Of a stretch of 26,577 bases of DNA, positions 7,465-14,081 are shown piece by piece. Positions within the stretch are counted from its first letter, which is position 1, and each line of letters opens with the position of its first letter. Below the pieces are notes generated by a model that had not been told where the DNA came from, ran no database searches, and saw nothing but the letters and a program-made list of their open reading frames with translations. The position numbers and the translations under genes were made by a program. Source of the DNA: Oscillospiraceae bacterium (lineage in GTDB: Bacteria; Bacillota; Clostridia; Oscillospirales; Ruminococcaceae); contig JAGZUF010000027.1 in assembly GCA_018380115.1 (NCBI GenBank), forward strand, positions 1 through 26,577, in the 5' to 3' direction.

Positions 7465-8400
7465 TTACAGCCATTTTTTCTTCAGCATCCACACCACGGC
7501 AGCGCATGTAAGCGCCGCCGCAATGGCGATAACCACCCAGAAGCCATAGGGCGATGTTTCAAACGGCACGGGCACATTTGCGCCCCACAGCCCAAACACA
7601 ATGGACGGAATGGTGAGGATGATGGTGACGGAGGCCAGCACCTTCATGACAATGTTCAGGTTATTAGAGATGACGGAGGCGAATGCGTCCATGGTACCCG
7701 AAAGAATATCGCGGTAGATATTCGACATCTCGATGGCCTGCTTGTTTTCGATGATAACGTCCTCCAGAAGCTCTTCATCCTCAGGGTACGCCTTTACAAA
7801 CTGGGTGCGCATCAGCTTTTCCAGCACAAGCTCGTTGCCCTTCAAAGAAGTGGAAAAATACACAAGGCTCTTTTCCAGCCCCAGCATTTGGATAAGCTCT
7901 TTGTTTTTCATGGAAATGTGCAGCTCGTTTTCCACGCGGTTGGAGGCCTTATCCACCTCGCGCAGGTAGAACAGAAACAGCGTGGCGTTGCGGTAAAGCA
8001 TTTGCAGCGTCATGCGGCGCTGTTTTTTTGTGGAAAAATTCTTCACCGGGCTGTCGCTGAAGGCGCGTGTCAGCGCCGTCTCCTTCAGGCACACTGTCAC
8101 GATGTTCGCCTCGGTGAGAATGATGCCGTACGGCAGCGTGGTGTACACAAAGCCGCGCCCGGGGCGCACCTCCACAGTGGGGGTATCCACCAGGATGAGC
8201 ATATGCCCGTCTTCAAAATCAATGCGGCTTCGCTCTTCCTCGTCAAGCGCGGCGCGCACAAGGTCTACATCAATGTGCAGCTGCGTGCACACTGCAGCCA
8301 CCTCTTCTTCAGTAGGGGCGCACAGGTCCACCCACGTGCCGGGGCAAATGTGCTCGCACTCGTGCAGGCGCCCCTGCTGCGTTTCATAAATAGAAACCAT
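7465..8400 (-). CDS. CorA-family divalent cation transporter with GAN in place of GMN
   Basis: 311 residues. A soluble N-terminal alpha/beta domain is followed by long charged helices (the CorA stalk) and two C-terminal membrane segments (about 246-271 and 284-305), ending in a basic KKKWL tail. This is the 2-TM-GxN architecture of CorA magnesium/cobalt channels, which form pentamers in the membrane. The GMN selectivity motif at the end of the first membrane helix reads G-A-N (273-275, in GLWGANVP), so ion selectivity is uncertain. The start at 8400 is chosen because AAAGG lies 8 nt upstream and the protein begins at the normal CorA domain edge. The 42-codon in-frame extension (to 8526) falls in the structured leader. 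Confidence 0.88.
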   Translation of the reverse strand: MVSIYETQQGRLHECEHICPGTWVDLCAPTEEEVAAVCTQLHIDVDLVRAALDEEERSRIDFEDGHMLILVDTPTVEVRPGRGFVYTTLPYGIILTEANIVTVCLKETALTRAFSDSPVKNFSTKKQRRMTLQMLYRNATLFLFYLREVDKASNRVENELHISMKNKELIQMLGLEKSLVYFSTSLKGNELVLEKLMRTQFVKAYPEDEELLEDVIIENKQAIEMSNIYRDILSGTMDAFASVISNNLNIVMKVLASVTIILTIPSIVFGLWGANVPVPFETSPYGFWVVIAIAAALTCAAVVWMLKKKWL

Positions 8401-8572
8401 TAGCCTTTCCTTTCCGCGCAAAAGCACGGCGCAAAGGCAGCTAGGGCCGCCGCACACCGTGAACAGCGCTATGTGATATTTGTTTGCATAATCGCCCTTG
8501 GGCGTCGCCTTCCATGGCCTGCTCACAGTCCTTTCTGCGGCCTGCCCGCATGTATTTTCACATGCTGCCGCA
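8401..8572 (-). promoter_or_regulatory. Long structured leader of the corA-type gene
   Basis: About 170 nt lie between the predicted transcription start and the ATG. Visible stems: GCATGT/ACATGC (8565-8548) near the 5' end, CGCCC/GGGCG in the middle, and an arm at 8437-8409 in which the CCTTT on one side pairs with the AAAGG that serves as Shine-Dalgarno, joined by GCGC pairs. That last hairpin would hide the ribosome binding site. I could not match the sequence to the M-box, NiCo or yybP-ykoY consensus, so a metal riboswitch is only a possibility. Confidence 0.4.
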
Positions 8573-8578
8573 TTATTC

Positions 8579-8608
8579 AGTTTATGCTTTGCACAGGCGG
8601 TTTGTCAA
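8579..8608 (-). promoter_or_regulatory. Promoter of the corA-type gene
   Basis: Minus-strand perfect -35 TTGACA (8608-8603), 18-bp spacer, -10 TAAACT (8584-8579). The predicted start is near 8572. Confidence 0.6.
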
Positions 8609-8668
8609 GGTTTTTTGCCGTGCTTTTCTTTGCAAAGCCTGCATTTTTCGCGCACGGCAGGCAAATGC

Positions 8669-8700
8669 GAAGGGGCCGCCCACTGCGGGGCGGCCCCTTC
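8669..8700 (-). terminator. Stem-loop downstream of the secreted beta-helix gene
   Basis: A perfect 13-bp GC-rich stem (8669-8681 with 8688-8700) and a 6-nt loop, 40 bp past the stop codon. On the minus strand it is followed by GCATTTGC, so the U tract is poor. It is probably a terminator or 3' end stabiliser. Confidence 0.6.
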
Positions 8701-8739
8701 ATACTTATGCCGCATATATAAATTTACCAGTTTTCAGCC

Positions 8740-10680
8740 TCAGGCCGGCACGCCTGTTTTTGGGTTTGCCTTCTGGCCGCCGCTGGGCACGGACGGCTGG
8801 GGCTGCGCAGGCGTTTCCGGCTTTTTGGCCACACCGAAGGTGCCGTCTGCATTCTGCTTCAGTTCAAACCCGGGCACAACGTAACCGGCTGCATCTTTGG
8901 AGGTGAAGGAACCACCTGAAATGCTGATGTTTGCCTGTTTGATGTCATTGCTGCCGCTGGCAACAAACTGTGTGTCGAACGTGCCGCCCTGAATGGTGAG
9001 GGCAGCTTTATCCTCCCAGCCGGCCACCGGGTTTCCTGTGCCGTACTCTACCTTACCGGTCACTTTGCCGGTAAAGTTTTTGTCAAAGGTGACGGTGACG
9101 CCGTCTTTATATACATCCGACATATTATACCACAAATCGAAGGCCACTTTTCCCTCGCCCGCCGTAATGCAGGTATCGCCCGTTGCCACCGTGTTGCCGA
9201 AGTTGTTTGAAAGCACATAGCCGCAGACACTGCTTTTCGTGCCGTCCAGCATCATGCCGTCTAATGTGAGATCGCAGTAATTCTGCACCAATATCTGGGC
9301 TTTGTCGGAAGTGAGCGTGCCGTTCTTCAGCGTGACGACAGAGCCCTTCAAAAGCTGCATGCCGTTCGTCTCTGTGCCTGCAGAGCCAACCAGCGCTCCG
9401 TTGATATTGTATGTGTGCCCGCCGAAATCGAACACAATGTTCTGCCCCGCTTTCACCACAACGCCGTCGCCCTGCGCCTCTTTGAGCATGGTGATGGTAA
9501 CCTGCGTGCCGTCCGCGGGTACTGCGGCCACAGCCTCGGCCAGCGTGTTGTATCCAACATTGCCGATGGCAAAGCAGGCGTCCGCAGCAGGTGCGATGAT
9601 GAAGTTCCCGTTTTCATCTTCCACCGCCGCAGAACCTGCGGGCACATACGCGCTCACATCCGAGCTGAAGGTGCCGCCTGTGACGGTCGGGTTCCCGGTG
9701 TTCGGCGCGCCTTTTAACGCGGGGACACCTTCTATTGTCGCAACAAAAGTGCCCCCCTTTATTTCTGATGTGGCCTTTGCGTTAATTCCGCCATCGCCGT
9801 TCGTGTTGTCATTGCCTATCAATACAGCTGTATATTTCCCCTCCGAGGTAAAGTTACCATCATATACAACGCATTTTACTTCATCTTCTTCACCCGCCAC
9901 ATACAAAGCATAAAATGCATTGTTTGGGCCGTGTGTCTTGCATTCATGTGCTGTAAATGTGCCGCCCTTTATTTCAGCGTATCCTGCCGAAACGGCCAAA
10001 GCGCCCTGCACGCCATCCACCTGGCCGCCGTTAAAATACAGAGTGCCTGTCGACTTCACCGTATAAGCCCAGTTGGGCGTGCAAGCACTGCAGGAGGAAT
10101 TTTTAAATTTTCCGCCGTTGATGGTTGCCGTACCAGCATTTGCAAATGCAAAAACGCTTGCCTCCACATCGCAATTCTCAATAGTCATCACAGCATCCGG
10201 CGCTTTATTCTGCACAGCAGTTCCACCGGACGTATCAGTGGTAGTATAACGGCCCGACTCTATTACCATTTCCCCATAATTATTGATGCACCTGTTTGCC
10301 CCGCTGATGCCACCGCCGCCCTTGGAATCGACGATACGCATCGTACCGAAATTTTCTATTGGGGCATCGTTGCCGGCATCCTGTTTGGAAAGAATACATC
10401 CATTAAAATCCAGTGTGACCTGCATACCCGCCGGAACTTCAATATGTTTGCCATCAGGCAGAACAATAGGCTGCAACAGCTTTATTTCAACAGGCTGGCC
10501 CTGTGCAGCCAAATTCTGTGCCGCCGCCAACACTTCATCCAATGTGGCATATTGCGTGCCGTTCACCTGCGCCACATTGCCTGTCTCGCCTTCGGCAAAC
10601 GCTGCGGTGCCGCCAAACGCAAGCACCATGCATGCCGCCAGCAGGAACACTGCCGCCTTTTTCCATACCGCATATTTCAT
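8740..10680 (-). CDS. Secreted beta-helix-type surface protein with truncated NPKTG motif
   Basis: 646 residues. A signal peptide (1-29, cleavage after AFA) is followed by a body of short repeats of the type x-I-x-G-G-T/K-F, seen many times between about 185 and 345 and again near 575-610. This spacing is typical of right-handed beta-helix (pectate-lyase-like) proteins. Two copies of a larger module begin near residues 40 (YATLDEVLAAA) and 372 (YNTLAEAVAAV). Near the C-terminus comes a Pro/Gln-rich linker and then NPKTGVPA and a stop. NPKTG resembles a sortase or surface-anchor motif, but the hydrophobic helix and basic tail that should follow are missing. Start 10680 (ATG) is preferred over the in-frame GTG at 10692, because AAAGGTGA lies 8 nt before the ATG. 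The ligand is unknown. It has its own promoter at 10804-10832. Confidence 0.8.
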   Translation of the reverse strand: MKYAVWKKAAVFLLAACMVLAFGGTAAFAEGETGNVAQVNGTQYATLDEVLAAAQNLAAQGQPVEIKLLQPIVLPDGKHIEVPAGMQVTLDFNGCILSKQDAGNDAPIENFGTMRIVDSKGGGGISGANRCINNYGEMVIESGRYTTTDTSGGTAVQNKAPDAVMTIENCDVEASVFAFANAGTATINGGKFKNSSCSACTPNWAYTVKSTGTLYFNGGQVDGVQGALAVSAGYAEIKGGTFTAHECKTHGPNNAFYALYVAGEEDEVKCVVYDGNFTSEGKYTAVLIGNDNTNGDGGINAKATSEIKGGTFVATIEGVPALKGAPNTGNPTVTGGTFSSDVSAYVPAGSAAVEDENGNFIIAPAADACFAIGNVGYNTLAEAVAAVPADGTQVTITMLKEAQGDGVVVKAGQNIVFDFGGHTYNINGALVGSAGTETNGMQLLKGSVVTLKNGTLTSDKAQILVQNYCDLTLDGMMLDGTKSSVCGYVLSNNFGNTVATGDTCITAGEGKVAFDLWYNMSDVYKDGVTVTFDKNFTGKVTGKVEYGTGNPVAGWEDKAALTIQGGTFDTQFVASGSNDIKQANISISGGSFTSKDAAGYVVPGFELKQNADGTFGVAKKPETPAQPQPSVPSGGQKANPKTGVPA

Positions 10681-10748
10681 AATCCGCTTCACCTTTCTTT
10701 CAGGCTTCGAAAGGCAGAGCAGGGCGGCCCTTCTTTTCAGGGAAAATT

Positions 10749-10790
10749 GTTTTCACCGTCTGGTGAAAACAGAGAACAGGCGCCTGTTCT
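10749..10790 (-). promoter_or_regulatory. Two hairpins in the leader of the beta-helix protein gene
   Basis: Reading the minus strand: first a perfect 18-bp palindrome AGAACAGGCGCCTGTTCT (10790-10773), then a perfect 9-bp stem GTTTTCACC/GGTGAAAAC with a 4-nt loop (10770-10749), followed by AATTTTCC. They lie between the promoter (start near 10797) and the gene. The second hairpin could serve as terminator for the upstream ABC operon and as an attenuator for this gene; the palindrome may be a DNA operator or a 5' stabilising hairpin. Confidence 0.5.
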
Positions 10791-10803
10791 GCCGAATAAG
10801 CAA

Positions 10804-10832
10804 ATTATACCAGCAAAGCCTTTCGGTTTCAA
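10804..10832 (-). promoter_or_regulatory. Promoter of the beta-helix protein gene
   Basis: Minus-strand -35 TTGAAA (10832-10827), 17-bp spacer, perfect -10 TATAAT (10809-10804). The -35 overlaps the TGA stop codon of the upstream fused ABC transporter gene. Confidence 0.75.
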
Positions 10833-12244
10833 GTGGGCCGGGAGGCTTTAGCGCCATTTTTCGCACAAAGCTGCACTGTGCGCGCTGCAAGCAGCCCCGC
10901 GTCCGCCGCGTCATGCGTCACACACACCACGGCGCGCCCGGCGGCCTGCCCGCGCACAAAGGCAGCGGCAGCGGCCCTGGCCCCGCCGTCCAGCCCCTTG
11001 AAGGGCTCGTCCAGCAGGACAGCCGCACTGTCGGCCAGCATGGCGCGCGCAAGGCTCACACGGCGCTGCTGCCCGCCCGAAAGCTGGCACACAGGCTGGC
11101 GCATGGTATGTGCTTCAAACCCAAGCGCGCGAAAAGCATCTTCTGCCTGCGCCTGCGTGCACGGGCAGGCCAACAGCACATTTCCCACCGCTGAAAGGCC
11201 GGGCACCAGCCGCTCCTCCTGAAATGCGCAGGAAAGTTTTACCCCCGCGGGTGAAATTTCGCCTCTGTCGGGCCTTGCAAGCCCCAGCAGAAGGCGCAAA
11301 AGCGTGGTTTTGCCCGCGCCGCTGGGCGCCATCACGCACACGGCCTCGCCCGGCGCAAAGCTTTGCGTTACACCGCAAAGCACCGCATTGCCGTGAAAGC
11401 TTTTCCACACGCCGTCTGCCCGCAGCGCCGCGGGCGCCGCAGACTGCCGCCGCATGGGCGGCGGGCACCGCCGGCACACCGCATGTTCGGCACGGCCCAA
11501 AGCAGCAAGAAACAGCTTTTCAAAGCCGAAGCTGAGCAGAATGATGACCAGCGTCCAGGCGAACAGGTCTGCCGCCGAAAGCAAAAGCTTTGCATTATAC
11601 AGCATTTCGCCCAAGCTTCCGGATGTAATGCCTATCACCTCAGCTGCCACGCCGCTTTTCCAGCACAGGCCAAGGCCCACGCGGCAGGCGGCCCGTACGC
11701 CGGGCGCGGCTGCGGGCGCGTAGATATAGCGCGCCGTGCGCACGGCGCCCAGGCGGAACACCTTTGCCATTTCAGGCAAAGCGGCATCTACGCTTAAAAG
11801 GGCCTCCAGCGTGTTGGCGTACACCACCGGAACCACCATCAGAAAGCTGATAAGCATAGAGAGGTTGGCGGCATCGCGCAGCCAGAACAGCGCCAGCACG
11901 GTGAAGCTGGCCACCGGCACGCTTTTTACTGTGAGCACAAGGGGGTGCAGCAGCACGCGCACAAACGCGAAGGCTGCCGAAAGGCACGCCAGCGCCAACC
12001 CCGCGGCCAGCCCCAGAAAAAAACCGGCCAGAATGCGCGCCGTGCTTTGGCACACCGTGTGCCAGAAGGCGGCAGAGGGCACAAGGCCCGCCAGTGTTTT
12101 TAACACCGCAAGCGGCGAGGCCAGAATAAGCGAAGAGGCCACCGCCGCGCTTGCGGCCTGCCACACACATAGCCAGAAAGCGACGGCCAGCGCGCTTTGC
12201 AGCCACCTTTTGTGCAGCAGCTTACGCACCGTAATAGAAATCAT
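10829..12244 (-). CDS. ABC importer: permease and ATPase fused in one protein
   Basis: 471 residues. Residues 1 to about 255 are a binding-protein-dependent permease of the SsuC/TauC type, with about six membrane segments and an EAA-type cytoplasmic loop near 155-185. Residues about 275-471 are an ABC ATPase: Walker A APSGAGKTT (306-314), Q-loop near 342, signature LSGGQ (388-392), Walker B VLLDEP near 410 and the switch histidine in VTHD (444). These are normally two genes; here one continuous frame links them through a Pro/Arg-rich hinge. The ATPase is compact, at about 200 residues. The start is inside the end of the binding-protein gene: ATG at 12244 (23-nt overlap) or GTG at 12229 (8-nt overlap). 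Either implies translational coupling. The substrate is unknown; relatives carry sulfonates, taurine, nitrate or pyrimidine precursors. Confidence 0.85.
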   Translation of the reverse strand: MISITVRKLLHKRWLQSALAVAFWLCVWQAASAAVASSLILASPLAVLKTLAGLVPSAAFWHTVCQSTARILAGFFLGLAAGLALACLSAAFAFVRVLLHPLVLTVKSVPVASFTVLALFWLRDAANLSMLISFLMVVPVVYANTLEALLSVDAALPEMAKVFRLGAVRTARYIYAPAAAPGVRAACRVGLGLCWKSGVAAEVIGITSGSLGEMLYNAKLLLSAADLFAWTLVIILLSFGFEKLFLAALGRAEHAVCRRCPPPMRRQSAAPAALRADGVWKSFHGNAVLCGVTQSFAPGEAVCVMAPSGAGKTTLLRLLLGLARPDRGEISPAGVKLSCAFQEERLVPGLSAVGNVLLACPCTQAQAEDAFRALGFEAHTMRQPVCQLSGGQQRRVSLARAMLADSAAVLLDEPFKGLDGGARAAAAAFVRGQAAGRAVVCVTHDAADAGLLAARTVQLCAKNGAKASRPT

Positions 12245-13268
12245 CGCCCGGCATCTGGCCGCCCACCGCCTGCGCGTTCTGTTCATACAGCACGTTCAGA
12301 TAGCCGGACACTTTGGCTTTCATATCAGAGCCGGTGATGAATGTGATATTGCAGGCCGGCAGGGCCTTTTCCGCCACCTCGGCCTTGGGCACGATGCCGT
12401 ACTGCGCCACAAGCGCTGCAGCGTCCTGCGTATTCGCATTCACGAATTCCACGCTGGCCGCATAGTCCTCCAAAAATTCTTCAAATGCAGCCTCGTTTTC
12501 CTCCACAAACTGTGTGCGCGCCAGCACCACACCGGTGACAAGCGCGGAATCGGGCGAGACCTTGTTCCATTCCTCCGTCATATCCAGCGCAACGGAAAGG
12601 CCCTCCATCTGCATCTGCGCTGTGGTGACATACGGCTGCGGCAGCATGGCAATGGGATACCCGCTGGACATCTGCATGGCGCTTACTACCTCGGTGGCCT
12701 CGCTTTTATACTCCACCGTCACATCCTCGCCCGGCACAAGGCCGTTTTGCTCTAAAATATAGTTCAATGTATATTCCGGCGTAGTGCCCTTGCCTGTGGA
12801 ATAAATGGTTTTGCCAGCAAGGTCGGCCACACTGGCGATATCATCGCCCGTCGTCACAATATACAGCACGCCCAGCGTGTTGATGGCGGCCACTTCCACA
12901 CCGCCCGTCTCTTTCATTTTATTATACAGCACGCTGGCAAGGTTGCAGGGCACAAGGGCTACGTCCACCTCACCCTTCACCAGCAGCGGGGTTATCTCGT
13001 CCGCCGCGCCGTACATCGTCACCTCATAGTCATGGCGCGCCTCGCCCTTGTCTACGCTGTCCATCAGGCCCACAAGGCCCATGGTGGTGGGGCCCTTCAG
13101 GCTGGCGATGCGAAAGGCTGTGCGCTGGGCCGCCTGCTGCGGCTCGCTTTCGCTGGCGGCGCTTTGCGCCGAAGCTGAAGACGCCCCGCTGGGCGCAGGG
13201 CTGCCGCACCCGGCCAGAAGTGCCGCGCACAAAGCAAGCGCCAGCAAAAGGCTGATCATTTTTTTCAT
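12222..13268 (-). CDS. NMT1/SsuA-type substrate-binding lipoprotein
   Basis: 348 residues. A lipoprotein signal peptide ends in LLAGC with the lipidated Cys at 21, then a Ser/Ala/Gln-rich linker to about 50. A type II periplasmic-binding fold follows, with the elements typical of the NMT1/SsuA group: FRIASLKGPTT, GEVDVALVPCNLA, LAGKTIYSTGKGTTPEY and AMLPQPYVTTA. It would sit on the outer face of the membrane and feed the fused ABC importer whose start overlaps its end. GAGGA lies 8 nt before the ATG. The gene is divergent from a Crp/Fnr-family regulator, and the palindrome between them probably controls it. The ligand cannot be named from the sequence. Confidence 0.88.
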   Translation of the reverse strand: MKKMISLLLALALCAALLAGCGSPAPSGASSASAQSAASESEPQQAAQRTAFRIASLKGPTTMGLVGLMDSVDKGEARHDYEVTMYGAADEITPLLVKGEVDVALVPCNLASVLYNKMKETGGVEVAAINTLGVLYIVTTGDDIASVADLAGKTIYSTGKGTTPEYTLNYILEQNGLVPGEDVTVEYKSEATEVVSAMQMSSGYPIAMLPQPYVTTAQMQMEGLSVALDMTEEWNKVSPDSALVTGVVLARTQFVEENEAAFEEFLEDYAASVEFVNANTQDAAALVAQYGIVPKAEVAEKALPACNITFITGSDMKAKVSGYLNVLYEQNAQAVGGQMPGDDFYYGA

Positions 13269-13306
13269 AAACCGGTTCCTCTTTTCCGCGCACCCAAAGG
13301 CGCGCC

Positions 13307-13335
13307 TTGTATTGACAGTTCCACTATACTATAAT
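13307..13335 (+). promoter_or_regulatory. Candidate promoter of the Crp/Fnr-family regulator
   Basis: Plus-strand TTGTAT (13307-13312), 17-bp spacer, perfect TATAAT (13330-13335), giving a start near 13342. The palindrome at 13348-13367 would lie just downstream, a position that fits autorepression. A TTGACA at 13312-13317 is spaced only 12 bp from this -10 and cannot be its -35. Confidence 0.5.
13323..13328 (-). promoter_or_regulatory. Candidate -10 of the binding-protein/ABC operon
   Basis: Minus-strand TATAGT. No good -35 lies 16-18 bp upstream; instead the palindrome at 13348-13367 occupies that area. A start near 13316 would put the centre of the palindrome at about -41.5, the classic class II Crp/Fnr activation position. 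An alternative -10, TATTAT, lies at 13336-13331. Confidence 0.4.
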
Positions 13336-13347
13336 AGAAGAAGAAAT

Positions 13348-13367
13348 AAAGTTGCTGTAGCAACTTT
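13348..13367. promoter_or_regulatory. Palindromic operator, probable Crp/Fnr-family site
   Basis: AAAGTTGC-TGTA-GCAACTTT: two perfect 8-bp arms with a 4-bp centre, the geometry of a Crp/Fnr dimer site. It lies midway between the divergent starts of the binding-protein gene and the regulator at 13443. Confidence 0.7.
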
Positions 13368-13442
13368 GTCAAAAATTTGTTCACCGCTGTACCTGTGCCC
13401 GCACATGCGGCACAGGTATGGATGCAGAGGAGAGGGTCAGCT

Positions 13443-14081
13443 ATGGAAGATGGCATTGCGCGCTGCGCGCTGTTTGCAGGAATGCACATGGAAGAGGTGG
13501 AAAGCCTGCTGGGACGGCTGGCATGCACGCGCAGGCAGTATGAAAAGGGCGAGGTGCTGCTGCATGCCGGGTATGAGAACCGCAGCATCGGCATTGTGCT
13601 GTACGGCGAGATAGAGGCCATGAAGCTGGCGGCGGACGGCACACAGTTCCTCACTGCACACATGGGGCCGGGCGGGGTGTTCGGTGATGTGCTGGCAGGC
13701 TCGCGCAGCACGAAAAGCCCTGTCACCGTGGCGGCCGCAAGCCGTGCCGGGGCGCTGTGGATGCCCTTTTCCGAACTGGTGGGCTGTGGGCAGGCAAGGC
13801 TCCTGCAGAACTATATCGCCTTGATATCGGACAAATACTTCTCGCTGGACAGGCGTATAGAGCTGCTTTTGCGCCGCAGTGTGCGGGAAAAGCTTTTTTA
13901 TTACCTGAAAACAGAGGCCGCGCCCGCCCCCGGCGGCGGGCGGCGCACACCCTTCACGCGCGCGGCGCTGGCCAGCTACCTCGGCTGCGAGCGCTCGGCC
14001 CTGTGCCGCGAAATAGGCCGCCTGCGCAGAGAGGGGCTTTTGCGCACGCAGGGCCGCGTGTTCTTTTTGGCGGGCATGTAA
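13443..14081 (+). CDS. Crp/Fnr-family transcriptional regulator
   Basis: 212 residues, the normal length. Residues about 5-120 form the cyclic-nucleotide-binding-type jelly roll (LFAGMHMEEVESLL, KGEVLLHAGYENRSIGIVLYG, GGVFGDVLA). A long dimerisation helix and a C-terminal Crp-type winged helix follow (about 150-210, with ALASYLGCERSALCREIGRL as helix-turn-helix). There is no N-terminal cysteine cluster of the FNR iron-sulfur type; scattered Cys (8, 27, near 119, and two in the HTH) do not match it. The cAMP-binding residues of Crp are not conserved, so the signal is unknown. The start at 13443 is supported by GAGAGGG 6 nt upstream. It is divergent from the lipoprotein/ABC operon and probably controls it. 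Confidence 0.88.
   Translation: MEDGIARCALFAGMHMEEVESLLGRLACTRRQYEKGEVLLHAGYENRSIGIVLYGEIEAMKLAADGTQFLTAHMGPGGVFGDVLAGSRSTKSPVTVAAASRAGALWMPFSELVGCGQARLLQNYIALISDKYFSLDRRIELLLRRSVREKLFYYLKTEAAPAPGGGRRTPFTRAALASYLGCERSALCREIGRLRREGLLRTQGRVFFLAGM

Noticed and set aside
8401..8572. M-box magnesium riboswitch in the corA leader
   Set aside because: The conserved M-box blocks could not be found; only generic stems are visible, so I list it as an unassigned structured leader.
10773..10790. LexA/DinR SOS box
   Set aside because: The Gram-positive box has four bases between GAAC and GTTC; here there are eight.
13312..13335. TTGACA with TATAAT as a regular promoter
   Set aside because: The spacing is only 12 bp; TTGTAT at 13307 with 17 bp is a better partner for that -10.
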